Positions 33,746 through 43,900 of a stretch of 64,000 nt of DNA are shown piece by piece (the first letter of the stretch is position 1; the number at the start of each line of letters is the position of its first letter). This DNA is from Eutypella sp. D-1. Lineage: Eukaryota > Ascomycota > Sordariomycetes > Xylariales > Diatrypaceae. The stretch lies in assembly GCA_023313575.1 (NCBI GenBank), contig JAJTTP010000013.1, positions 496,001-560,000 of the forward strand. Reading direction: 5' to 3'. A model generated the notes under the pieces. That model had not been told where the DNA came from. It saw only the letters and a program-made list of their open reading frames with translations, and searched no databases. The translations under genes and the position numbers were made by a program.

Positions 33746-34621
33746 TCACGGGAAGATATCCGTCAGCACATCCCCGTACTCAGTATACGACAGGCCCATC
33801 TTCTCGATATCATAATCGTTCCAGTAGCCGCCACCTGCGAGAGTGGTCCCCGAGGTCCAGCCGGTAAACTTGGTCCGCGCCTGGGCGGCCGTGGTGCCCT
33901 GCGACGGCTTCGAATCGTTGGTCACCCACACCAGCGGCACTACCTTCATGCCGAGCGTGCTCTGCCAGCTCGCTGGGTCGTTGCCGGCGCCACCGTCATA
34001 GCACTGCAGGTATGCGCGATCGAGCAGCGGCTCCGACCGCCCGCTGTTGATCTGGTTTATGACCTGCACCCAGAAGTTCTGGTTGGTGTACGGCGCGGCT
34101 GTGTACTTGTAGCCGGCCTCGCCGAGCATCTTGCCGAAGGCGACGGTGCTAGAGACGTCATAGATGGACTCGTCATCGTTGTTGACGGCGTCGAGGCCCC
34201 ATGCCTCCTTGAGCGCCGCGAAATTGCGGAATAGCGGCGTGCCGGATCCCGGGCCGGGGCTGCGCATCAGGTCCGCGACGTGCTGCGAGTTCATGGAGAT
34301 CTCCACGCGGTTGATCCCGGTGCCGGGGGCCGACTTGAGTGAGCGCACCTTTTCGGCGAGTGCATCTCCGCCCACGTACGAACCGTTCGTCGCTACAAGG
34401 ACGTCACTGCTCCCGGGCGTATTCGAGTAATACATGATGCCGCCGTCGTCAAGGATCCCGACGCCGAACATGATGACGCTGTTGAACCCCGACGTCTGCA
34501 ATGACTTGGTATCGGACTTCATCACGTCCTTGAACAGGTAAATCGCCCTGATGTTTTGGCCTAGGACGATGGGCACCAAGAGCTCAAAGAGCAGAGCCCG
34601 CACTAGCGTATGGAACCTCAT
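33746..34621 (-). CDS. Secreted protein of the bacterial-like 'coagulation factor 5/8-type' associated family
   Basis: Single exon, 291 aa, starting MRFHTLVRALLFELLVPIVLG, a clear N-terminal signal peptide with probable cleavage after LGQ. The mature part begins NIRAIYLFKDVMKSDTKSLQTSGFNSVIMFGVGILDDGGIMYYS and ends GGGYWNDYDIEKMGLSYTEYGDVL; the order (beta-strand starts, TLQ-SGFN, then conserved DDES and NDYDIEKMG) suggests an alpha/beta-barrel hydrolase-like fold. I recall closely similar secreted proteins in Streptomyces and other bacteria annotated with an F5/8-type domain, and scattered fungal copies; no activity is known to me. The gene has no intron, unlike most of its neighbours. Horizontal transfer is possible. 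No membrane anchor or carbohydrate-binding module is seen. Confidence 0.85.
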   Translation of the reverse strand: MRFHTLVRALLFELLVPIVLGQNIRAIYLFKDVMKSDTKSLQTSGFNSVIMFGVGILDDGGIMYYSNTPGSSDVLVATNGSYVGGDALAEKVRSLKSAPGTGINRVEISMNSQHVADLMRSPGPGSGTPLFRNFAALKEAWGLDAVNNDDESIYDVSSTVAFGKMLGEAGYKYTAAPYTNQNFWVQVINQINSGRSEPLLDRAYLQCYDGGAGNDPASWQSTLGMKVVPLVWVTNDSKPSQGTTAAQARTKFTGWTSGTTLAGGGYWNDYDIEKMGLSYTEYGDVLTDIFP

Positions 34622-36366
34622 GTTGTCAAGCTAAGTTGAAGCGATGCCTCTTATTCCAATGTATCGATATCCAGTAGGCAATTTTTGGGCCAGCTACTTG
34701 AATAGGTGGTAGGTAAGTTGGCAACGACTAGGAGGGACAACCCAGGCTATATATAGGAGAACATTGTTGCTGCGGGGCGCACCTGGTAAACCCGCCTTTC
34801 CCCATTCTTATTGTTAAGGCCAAGGCCGCGTCGTTACATTGGCCGCTGGCACACCGGTGGTGAGGTCGCTTTCTCCATTAATCTGGTGGTTCGAGGCCGT
34901 GGGAGCCGTGCGGGTAGTTATCACGGCTTCGCTTGGTATCGCGTTTGCACGGATGGCCCCAGTGACGGGTCTTTCGGAATCGAGCGAGCGCCAGGGGATA
35001 TTTCCACATTAGGCTCTCCCCCGCGGCTAAATTCATCCCTCCAGTATAAATCCAGGAACAATCCAAGATTCTGGACTCGTATCTGATGGGATCGATATGC
35101 ACGTCACGTACCGATATGCTTACCCGTCTAGGTAGGCGCAAAGGCGTCGTGGAGTTTGCGTGCGGAGCATGGTTATACCCAGTCAAGCTTTGCCTAGACC
35201 GTGGTCTTCTCCCGTCCGAACTACCTTTTATAAATCATACTGATATCCTCTAACTTGCAAACATGCCGATTTGACGTAGAAAGAAATGCTAATTTATAGA
35301 ATGTTGAAATCGCTCAAACTAGCGTTCGAATACCTAAGTTCGATTGGCACCGTTGTGTTTCGGTTATGCAGCCGTCTCTTTAATCAGGCGGAAGATGCCA
35401 GTAACTCTGTGATTGGGGCGGCACAGAAAACAAGTGACAGCAGGCGTACTGAGCAAACACTTATCTCCGAACTATGTTAGAAAAAGTAGGATATCCCTAA
35501 AGATATAGCCGCTTAGATCAGCATATTCGTATATACTGGATCCTACATACCTAGGTAGGTATGTGAATATATAAACCTGCACATGTTGGTAGGGGCGACC
35601 CTAGCCCAGCGGTATTAAGACGGTCGGACCTGGCTCATACTGGGACTGTAGAACTTAGATACTACAACATCATTACCACCATCAATACCATCTTCTTGGA
35701 ATCAATGTCTGTAACTAGTGTCAGGTTATATAAGTGGCACGGAGTTAAGCTATGCGGGGCTAGTATTCATGGAGCCGGGGGTTGTAGGGACTAAGATATG
35801 CCAAGCTATAGAACTACTTGATGTAAGGCTTATATAGGATTGTGCTGCATATTAGATGCCTATTCATAACATGACTGCTTCTGTTCGCTAGATCTATGTA
35901 GTGTGACATACCTACTTAGGAGGTATGCCCCCTTTCTGACATTATGCTTGAACGACTTGGTTGATGAGGCAAACTGCTGTGGCTGCGCAGCCACTTCCAC
36001 TACTATTTACAATTAGACAATTATATGAGGCTTGATTGGTGATGTGATGTAGGTGCTTGTTGTATATCAAGCTCGAATCTTACACCCATACATCTCCTGC
36101 CCCCCCCCCCCCCCCCCTCCCCTCCTCCCCCCTCCGGTCATTACTTCCACCCTATGGCGGCTTATTGTCACCCTATTACCACCCTGTCAATACAACATGT
36201 ATACAAGATGTACTGAGAGAAAGCGATAGCAGGATGAGGAAGGCTCTCCTGCGGTAGGGCACAAAGGGATGACGATTCCCATGCACCAAGATACAGCTAT
36301 CTACCTGCTTGCCAACCCAATTTATCTTTTATTCTTTGCTTACTCATCCACCATCAACTCGCAATC
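34622..36366. other. Intergenic, with poly-C tract
   Basis: About 1.7 kb without a supported gene. It includes a TACCTAGGTA-type motif inside a near-palindrome at 35545-35564, a run of 18 C residues (36100-36117) extended by C-rich sequence to about 36136, and the promoter/leader of the zinc-finger gene. Confidence 0.6.
36100..36136. repeat. C-homopolymer and C-rich low-complexity tract
   Basis: Eighteen consecutive C, followed by CT-interrupted C runs, 231 bp upstream of the zinc-finger gene start. The length of such a run is often uncertain in assemblies. Confidence 0.9.
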
Positions 36367-37287
36367 ATGGACTGGTACAACCAGATACCTAACTTCGACT
36401 CCGGCAACGACGCCTCTGCTCATCCATTCAACGGCTCGACCAACGGTGATTGGGTGTCAGCTGGCCAGCATGACATCCTCCAGGGCATGCAGCCCAGTAC
36501 TGCGTTCCCTTCTGCTCCATCATTTGCTTTGTCTGGGCAAATGATTGGGTCAGGAGAGTCGTAGGTGTTTTTTTTTTTTTCAACTAATCAGTCCCTTCGC
36601 AGAGATACATTTCCAATTCTGCCCAATGACGACCAAATCTTGCATGCAAACTCTGCGCCCTACTTCTTGAGTTGCATCGGCTGCCTTCGAGAATTTGAGA
36701 ACACCAATCAGCTCAACAAGCATGCCAAAGAGGTTACTCATCACGTCTATGGATGCAAATGCGGGTCCCACTTCACCAGGCTGGATGCCCTTAACCGGCA
36801 CATCACTGCTAAGACTAGCATGGCTCCTCAGTTTCCATGCGAATACTGCTACGAGCATCAGGGAATGAAGGGGTTCCACCGCCGCGACCACCTTGTCCAG
36901 CACCTGAAAGTCTTCCATAGGATCAATACCTTGGACAAGCTGGCCAAAGACAGTGCCGTCTCAGTTCTCAGCACTGCTACCACCCCGGCCGCCAATTCTG
37001 TCCCTGGGGGGCAGAACGTCTTCCAACAGGGACCCCCCCTCATGCCTTCCACTATTCCAGAGCACTTCACAGTGGGGGTGAACGGCTACTTTCCTCAGGG
37101 TGATTTCAACAGTCACAATCCCCAGGTTGATTTCAACGGGTACTCTACCCAGGTCGATCTCCATGATCCCCTTATGGTGATGGGGTTCCAGGGGCTCCAG
37201 GGTCAGGACGCCCCGCAGCCGCAGGTTCCTGTCCCCGCCCAACAGCAACAGATGGATTTCGGGTTTGACCTAGACTTCCAGCTTTAA
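36367..37287 (+). CDS. C2H2-type zinc-finger protein, putative transcription factor
   Basis: Two exons, 36367-36560 and 36603-37287, joined through a 42-nt intron (GTAGGT...CGCAG, with a 13-T run) that completes a Ser codon; about 292 aa. Start MDWYNQIPNFDSGND, in good context (ATCATGG). The centre, residues ~85-175, has the Cys/His cluster SCIGCLREFENTNQLNKHAKEVTHH, then GCKCGSHFTRLDALNRHI and CEYCYEHQGMKGFHRRDHLVQHLKVFH: one canonical C2H2 finger at each end and a degenerate one between. The C-terminal third is rich in Gln, Pro, Gly and Phe (PQPQVPVPAQQQQMDFGFD), like an activation domain, with short repeats (QVDFNGYSTQVDLHD). Such short C2H2 proteins are common, fast-evolving fungal regulators. 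No target can be inferred. Confidence 0.87.
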
Positions 37288-37843
37288 TTGGGTCATGTTT
37301 CTAGGTTTACAATGTAGCCTATCGCTATGATGCGTGTCCAATGGGGCTTAGTTCGGTGTGGAGGATCGGAAGAGTACAATCTGTAGAGATGTGGGCTTTC
37401 ACTCTTTTGATGAGGTGGTATGTGCTGGCATGCTTTATATAATGCCGTACTGTGGTCAATACTATTGTTAACCGACGTCAATCGCTTGTGAAATACGAAT
37501 ATGTTTCTTTCCCATGATGTATTCTCTATCCACTACGTGAAACAGTGTTTTCTTCACACCATATCAATCAGGGAAAAAGGGATATCAATCTATGCTGGCC
37601 GATAAAGTAGTTGTCACTAGATGTAGGCCCCGACAACCTGTATCTGGGGTTTGGACGAATATAGCGAGTCCTGATCGCTTTACCGTTCTGCCTCCACGAA
37701 TAACATAGCGTGACGGCGGCCTCGTCAGCTAACGTCCCAGAAGCGTAAATAATGTTTCTCTTCCCAAGTATGAACGGTTTAAAACGGGACTGGCTGTGAT
37801 TGGTTGCATTAAGCTATCTATATAAGACCCACCAGACGGAGTG
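37288..37843. other. Intergenic between convergent genes
   Basis: 3' flanks of the zinc-finger gene (plus) and the F-box-like gene (minus). Nothing further is supported. Confidence 0.6.
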
Positions 37844-38446
37844 CTACCACATGAACAGCGCCGGCCGGATCTGTAGCGTCTCAAGTGAATCGCAGCTGAA
37901 AATAACTTCCCAGACGCGATCGGCCGCGGTGCCTTCGAGACTCCATCGCCGGTCCACCATCGCATTGTCATCCTTGGTACTGTCTGCCTGCCTCTTGTCG
38001 TAGATGATAACGTGGCGGATGAAGCACCGGCGTTCAGGCGGAAGGCCCAGCCCCACCTCGCGGACGAACTGCGCGGCCCCGTTGAAGGAGAAGACGTTGA
38101 GGCCCCAGAACGCCCTGGCGGCGTCGGCGTGCACGGGCCGGCTCACTAGCAGCAAGCCTGTGTTCCGTCGCCGCACGCAGTTGCAGCGCCGCAGCGGGCT
38201 CCAGGCGGGGACGGCGGTTCCGAGGTTTCTGTTCTCCACGAAGCGGCAGGTAGGTCGGTGCTGCCGTAGAAGTCGCTCCGGCTCGATGAATAACAACGAG
38301 TAGATCTCGTCCCGTAGCTCCGTTGGCAGGTCTAGGAATAACCAATGCCCGGCCCCGGGTTCCTCTGCTTGTGCGCGCTGCGCTTGGGCTGTGGAGAAGA
38401 AACAGCCCCGCGCGTCGTTGAAGGCGCGTACCATACTCTCCGACAT
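37844..38446 (-). CDS. F-box/DUF7730-like fungal protein
   Basis: Single exon, 200 aa, start at ATG 38446 (MSESMVRAFNDARG); the frame upstream has no better Met. Near residue 45 is WLFLDLPTELRDEIYSLLF, the F-box-like helix-turn start common in fungal proteins of this type, followed by TGLLLVSRPVHADAARAFWGLNVFSF, the second conserved block, and later RCFIRHVIIYDK and SLETLQIRPALF. These fungal families (F-box-like, DUF7730-like) are usually of unknown function; some are substrate-receptor subunits of ubiquitin ligases. Here there are no clear leucine-rich repeats. The protein is on the short side and may be C-terminally reduced. Confidence is good that it is coding, fair for the family. Confidence 0.75.
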   Translation of the reverse strand: MSESMVRAFNDARGCFFSTAQAQRAQAEEPGAGHWLFLDLPTELRDEIYSLLFIEPERLLRQHRPTCRFVENRNLGTAVPAWSPLRRCNCVRRRNTGLLLVSRPVHADAARAFWGLNVFSFNGAAQFVREVGLGLPPERRCFIRHVIIYDKRQADSTKDDNAMVDRRWSLEGTAADRVWEVIFSCDSLETLQIRPALFMW

Positions 38447-39207
38447 GCTTTTCGATAGGTGAATTCTATGTGATTGAGGTGTGGTCAAAAACACTGGCAG
38501 CACGATTTATTGCTTCTTTTGAGTCTTAGGGCAGTGTTAATGTCTGCAAGCGCGATACGCCACTCGGTCCCGAATGCTTGGCGGCAACGGCCTACAAACT
38601 GGGATTTGCTTATGATCGCGCTGTCTGGCTAGCCGTGCTGTAAATGACGTGTAGTATCTCTCAATCGCTGGCTGTCCGCAACCTTTTATTGAAACTGGAC
38701 CTACATTGACATTGTCTGTTGGAAGGGCATCGGTGAGGCTCTGTCTATGGCCAGAAAAGCCATACGCTAGATCTTAAGGGGTGGTACTCCACTTTGATAG
38801 CCCTACAGCCACCACTAGAGCTGTAGCCTATAGCATTGCACTACAGGCTACAGTTATGCTTTTCCAACGATAGTCGCCGCTTCCACTTCCAGCATGTCTT
38901 AAGTTCCGCTGATGCGCCATTGATCTAACATAAATACCACGAGTTATGTCAATGATGCGTTCCTTTTCCTTTTTAAAATTATAGACAGATTGAGGTCTAA
39001 ATTCGTATTGGGGATATGATAAGCGTAGGGCTGATTACCGTGGTCGCAGTAATGGCAGTGATGTGTACACCGAGTAGCTACCAGGTAATAAAGGATGGCT
39101 TGTAACCCAGGTTCGCCGATTGAATAACCAGGTGGAAAGAGGCGCAGGGACGTCACCGCCGAAGGCGTTGACAACCCCGGATGTTTTTGGGTCGATATCG
39201 GAGTACA
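38447..39207. other. Intergenic, no gene supported
   Basis: 5' flank of the F-box-like gene and 3' flank of the small secreted-protein pseudogene. It has an imperfect inverted repeat around 38803-38852 (GCTGTAGCCTATAG / CTACAGGCTACAG). No coding sequence is supported. Confidence 0.5.
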
Positions 39208-39513
39208 TTATCTCGGCCATCTGGGCATTGAACTCCAACTCACACCACACTCCCCGCCTACGGCCCGCAGTCTGATTTCCATTCTTGCCACATGCATGTT
39301 CTTGCAGCACTGATCGAACTTGGTGAGGTCGTCCACGATGTCCACAATCGGGCAATTGCCTTCGGTGGTCATTCCGCCGCTCTTATTGCAGCAATTATAC
39401 GTATTTTGGTCAGGGGTGGGTATATCATCATCTTGTTAGACACACTTGCAGGCCAAGGCGGGAGTAGCCATGAAAGCCGCAAGAGCGGATGCAACAATGA
39501 AGGAGAACTGCAT
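39208..39513 (-). pseudogene. Small secreted Cys-rich protein gene interrupted by an in-frame stop
   Basis: An ATG at 39513 opens a signal-peptide-like start (MQFSFIVASALAAFMATPALA) followed by CKCV and then TAA at codon 26 (39438-39436). The same frame continues for 76 codons with a Cys-pair pattern: NTYNCCNKSGG, EGNCPIVDIVDDLTKFDQCCKN, ending near RWPR. This spacing (CxC, CC, C, CC) is typical of small secreted fungal proteins of about 80-100 aa, including candidate effectors. No GT-AG intron removes the stop. The end of the frame also drifts from the expected pattern (AVGGECG). The homologous family is from memory; the interruption is seen directly. Confidence 0.55.
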
Positions 39514-40117
39514 TTTTGGTGACTTAAGAGAGTCTGTACTTAATGGTGCGGAATGGAGTCGGTGAATTTGCTCGAGTTCTTTGGCTGGCTAGGACGCATG
39601 AGTCTGACGAAAATAGGTAAGGCTTACTTGGTCGTGGGTTGATTGTCGGCTCTGATCGCGCTATATCACTTACATCCCGAGAAAGCGAACTGGTAATCAG
39701 AGGCATTTATACTTACATGAGGGATAGTGTATGGGTCCCAATCTTGTAGGGAAGTGTTGTAAAAGATCCACGAAGGATGGGATATCAGCAGGTGGAGACT
39801 GGGAATAGGGGCTAGTGGGTAGAAACAGGGCAGACCATATCCCGCCATTTGTAAAGCCTAAGGAGACAGCAAATTTGCCCGGACATTATTTAACATACTC
39901 ACTATGGAACCGTAAGGCTAGGCTGTATCGACATAAACGCAGTTAATTCCTCCCCGATATTTCAATCCTTCCTAAATTCAACCACCCTTATTAGCGGGAT
40001 ATACGCTAATATTAAGGTGGCAATACCTGTTAACTTAATAAGCATTACTTAACTAGGAGTACCGATATAAATAATTTATTTTATAAGTTAATAAGGTATA
40101 TACGGACCATTATATTA
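39514..40117. other. Boundary between gene-bearing DNA and the AT-rich block
   Basis: Base composition changes abruptly at about 39.99 kb; before it the sequence has normal GC and no supported gene, after it AT rises to roughly 80% or more by eye. 40050-40117 is a copy of the AT-rich repeat also present at 56330-56390. Confidence 0.6.
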
Positions 40118-40502
40118 TATTATAACTTAATTAAGTTATTAAGTTTAAATAAAATTAATATAAATTAAAAATCTTTAACTTATAGCATTAAAAAAATAAT
40201 TATAATAAAATAAATTATATTTAAATTACGTAATAAAAAAATAATTAAAATAATTAATTATTTTAACGATTTAATATTTAATATTATATTCCGGTATTAA
40301 AGATAAAAAATTTAAATAATATATAATTATATTTATTACTTTTTTTAAAAATAATTTTTAAATTTATTAATTTATAATATAACTTAATTATTTAAAGCGT
40401 TTTTTTTATTAAATATAATTATTTATTATTTAAATCTTTTAATACTTTTATTAATATAAACCTTTATTTAAATTATAAATTAAAAATAAACCGGTCGTTA
40501 TA
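40118..40502 (+). repeat. Solo LTR, variant subfamily
   Basis: Runs from TATTATAAC (ancestral TGTTAT...) to CCGGTCGTTATA. Flanked by TATTA (40113-40117) and TATCA (40503-40507), a 5-bp target duplication with one transition. The orientation (+) is that of the right-hand element. Heavily AT-mutated. Confidence 0.7.
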
Positions 40503-40510
40503 TATCAGTT

Positions 40511-40941
40511 TGTGACGGCTGGTCTATTCCTAACTATTAATCTAATCGAGGGGTTTATGTTAACAGGAGTGCTAGGGTTCTAAGCAATAAATAATCACGT
40601 CTGGTGATAATAAAGAAAAAGGTGTTTTAAATAATTAAGTTATATTATAAACTGGTAAGTTTAAAAATTATTTAAAAAAAAGGTAATAAGCGTAATTATA
40701 TATTATTTATATCTTTTATTCTTAATATTAAAATATATGATTACTATTAGATCGTTAGGATCGTATCCGAGTATAATAATTTAATATTATTAAAATTATT
40801 ATCGATTTAACCGATTTTTTTTAGTTATATAGCGTATATGGCTTATTTTAATATGGTTATTTTTTTCTTTAAAACTTAAATTAAGGATCTTTTTTTATTA
40901 TGTTAACTTTATTAGGCTTAATGGCCCAACCGGTTATAATA
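40511..40941 (-). repeat. 3' LTR (relative to coding strand) of the left element
   Basis: Begins TGTGACGGCTGG and ends GGTTATAATA; the CA end is mutated to TA. Aligns along its length with 46974-47394. Confidence 0.85.
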
Positions 40942-43900
40942 CGATTTTTCCTTTTCCAAGGTTTTATCTTTAAAACTTATTCCGTTTTTTTTACGTTTTT
41001 TAATAAGTTTTTCCTTTTTTTTTTTTTTTTTTCTCCTTACGTTCCTTTTTTTATTATATTTAATCGTATGTTTAAACATATTAAACTTTTTATAAAAATT
41101 ACGTAACGCAATTCTTTTTTAGCTGCTATGTTATCCGTTAATTTTTTTAATATAGTTCTTTATTTTTATTATAAGCATTATTACCTCAAGTATAAGGTTT
41201 CGGAATCGGACTTTTTTTGTTATTTTTTTTGCATTTAAAGAAACCAGCTTTGGTGCAATATTTTTAGCCTTATTACCGAGCAACTTTTTAAGGTATTTTT
41301 TTAACATCGTAAATTAAAAGCGGAATTTAAAAAGGTTATAAAGGTTAAAAAACATATAAAAGCGCGTACTTAACGTATTTAAAAATAGAAAAAAATATGG
41401 TATAAAAAAATAATAAAAACAGTCTTTTATAGTATCGATAATTTAAAAGAATTAGATAAATTAAAGGCAAAGAAACGTCGGGTGGAAAATATTTATCTTA
41501 CGGGGTTTATTAAAACGTTAATAAATTTTAAGGTTATTCCGGATTTTAATTAATCTGGGATGGATATATCAGGTAATCTTAATTGGGATATTATTTTTAT
41601 TAACGTTTCCGTTAATATTAATAAAAATTTTTTAAAAAGTATTAAACGTTTATTAAATAGTTAACGGGTTTTTATATATTTTTAAAGTTATTATATCCTT
41701 TCCATTTAACTTTATATTTTATTCGTCCATTTTTTATTTATACGTTTAAAATTTTTTTTATTTCGTATTTATTTATTTTTATTTCGACATTATTTTATCC
41801 TGCTTTTATAACGTTTATATTTATTACGTTTTTAAATAGGGAAATATAAAAGATTAAATGGATTTTAATTCCTAATAATAGGTCTAATTCGTAATTATTT
41901 TTTAATATTTTTTTAATAATTAAGTACGGTCCGATATATTTATAATTAAGTTTTTTATTAAGTTATTTTATTATAATATTTTTTATGGCTAAATAAACCA
42001 TATTTCCCTCCGAAAAGGTTAATTTTTTTAACCTTTTTTAGTTATAATATTTATTTATTTATTAACGTATAAATTTAAGTTTTACCTTTATTTTTTTATG
42101 CAATTATTTAAGTTATTCCGATATTAATATAGCTTTAATATTATTTAGTCCTTTTTTATAGGCATTTCGGTAAACGTTTAGGGTAAATCCGAAATTAGCG
42201 TTAATAAGTATTGTTTATATATTTTCGTAATAAGTTATATTATAAGCTAATTATGTGATAAGTAATTACTTTATTTAATTATTCTATTTATAATTAATAT
42301 ATTATCGAAAGTAGGTTTTTAATATTTAATTAATTCGTTCTGTTTATCCGTTTACTTAAGGTTTAAAAGCTGTTATAAGTTTAAGGTTTAATCTTAATTT
42401 TATTATAAAATTTTGTTAAAATTTCGATTCAAATGTTATTTTTTTATCGGAGATAATTTTAAATATAAAGCCGTATATTATTATAATATGTCGTAAGAAA
42501 ATATATGCTATTTGTTTTACGTCGGTATCTTTATTATATAAAATAAAATAAGAAAATTTTATAAATCGGTTAACGATTATAAATATGTTATTATAACCGT
42601 TACGTGTTATTGGATTTTTTAATATCGGTAACTTGGTGATAAAATCAAATATGATAAACTTTTATAATTATTTATTAACTAGTAATGGTTATAATTTTCC
42701 GTAAGGTTTATATCGTTTTATTTTGGTTTTTCCGTATATATTATATTATTATTATATTTATTATATTACTGATTTTATTTTATCGAATATATAAGTCCGT
42801 TATAATCGTTTAAAAAGTTTGTAATTTTTTAAGTATTTATGTAAAAGATATTTATAAATCTTTTATATTAATTATTCTTACAGTTTTTATAGTATTTATA
42901 GTTTTTTTATTTATTTTTTTATTAATAATTTATTATTATATTATTTAATTTGTTTATATAAGTTATTTTAAATGATTTTAATAATAGCAATTTATTATTA
43001 TTCCAGGTGTTTTTCTAACGTTTGTCGGAATATCGCATATTTAATTGGTATGTATTTTTTTTTTATAGCAAGTTATTTGCTAATAACGTTTATTTATCCG
43101 TTTTTTAATCCTTTTTTATAGATAATAATATAATCGAATTCCGTAAAATATTTAACGTATCGTAACTGTTTTCCGTTAAAGGTTTAAGTGGTAGAAAAAT
43201 GTGTAATATTTTTATAATCGGTATAGACCTTAATTTAGCGCATATTTTTTATAAGGTAATATTTAAATTCCTTAAATACGTTAACGATAATAAGAAATTT
43301 TTTATCGTAAATTAAATAATTAAGTTCGGTTTTAATAAGTTTATAAAAGTAGAATGCGATAAGGTGTAATTTTCTTTTTTTATTTTATTATTTAATTTAT
43401 GCTCCGAAAGCGTAATTCGAGGCGTTAATTTTTAATTTAATAAGTCTTTTAAAATCGTATATAATAAATACTAGTTCGTTAATAATAACGTTTTTTAATT
43501 TCTTAAAAACTTCGTTTACTTTATTAATTTATATAAACCGTTTATTTTTCTTTATTAATTCCGTAAAAGGTGTTATAATATGTCCAAATCGTTATATAAA
43601 TTTCCGATAATAATTTATTAAACCGAAAAAAGCCTATATTTCTTTTATATTAATAGGCATTTTCTAATCCTTAATGGTCGCGATTTTTTTAAGGTTTATT
43701 TTAATATATTCGGGGGTAATAATATATCTAAAAAATTCCACTTTTTATATATAAAATATACTTTTTTCGGGTTTTATTAATAAGTTAACGTTTTATAATA
43801 TCTGTAATACTTTATATACATACTTTTCATATTATTCCTTTAATTTTAAGTAAATAAAGATATTATCGAGATAATAAATAATAAAAATATTAAAATATTC

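Noticed and set aside
40900..41106. Short AT-rich open frames in the repeat block (also 45041-45238 and 50365-50574)
   Set aside because: Phe/Ile/Tyr/Lys-rich chance frames within RIP-mutated transposon sequence.
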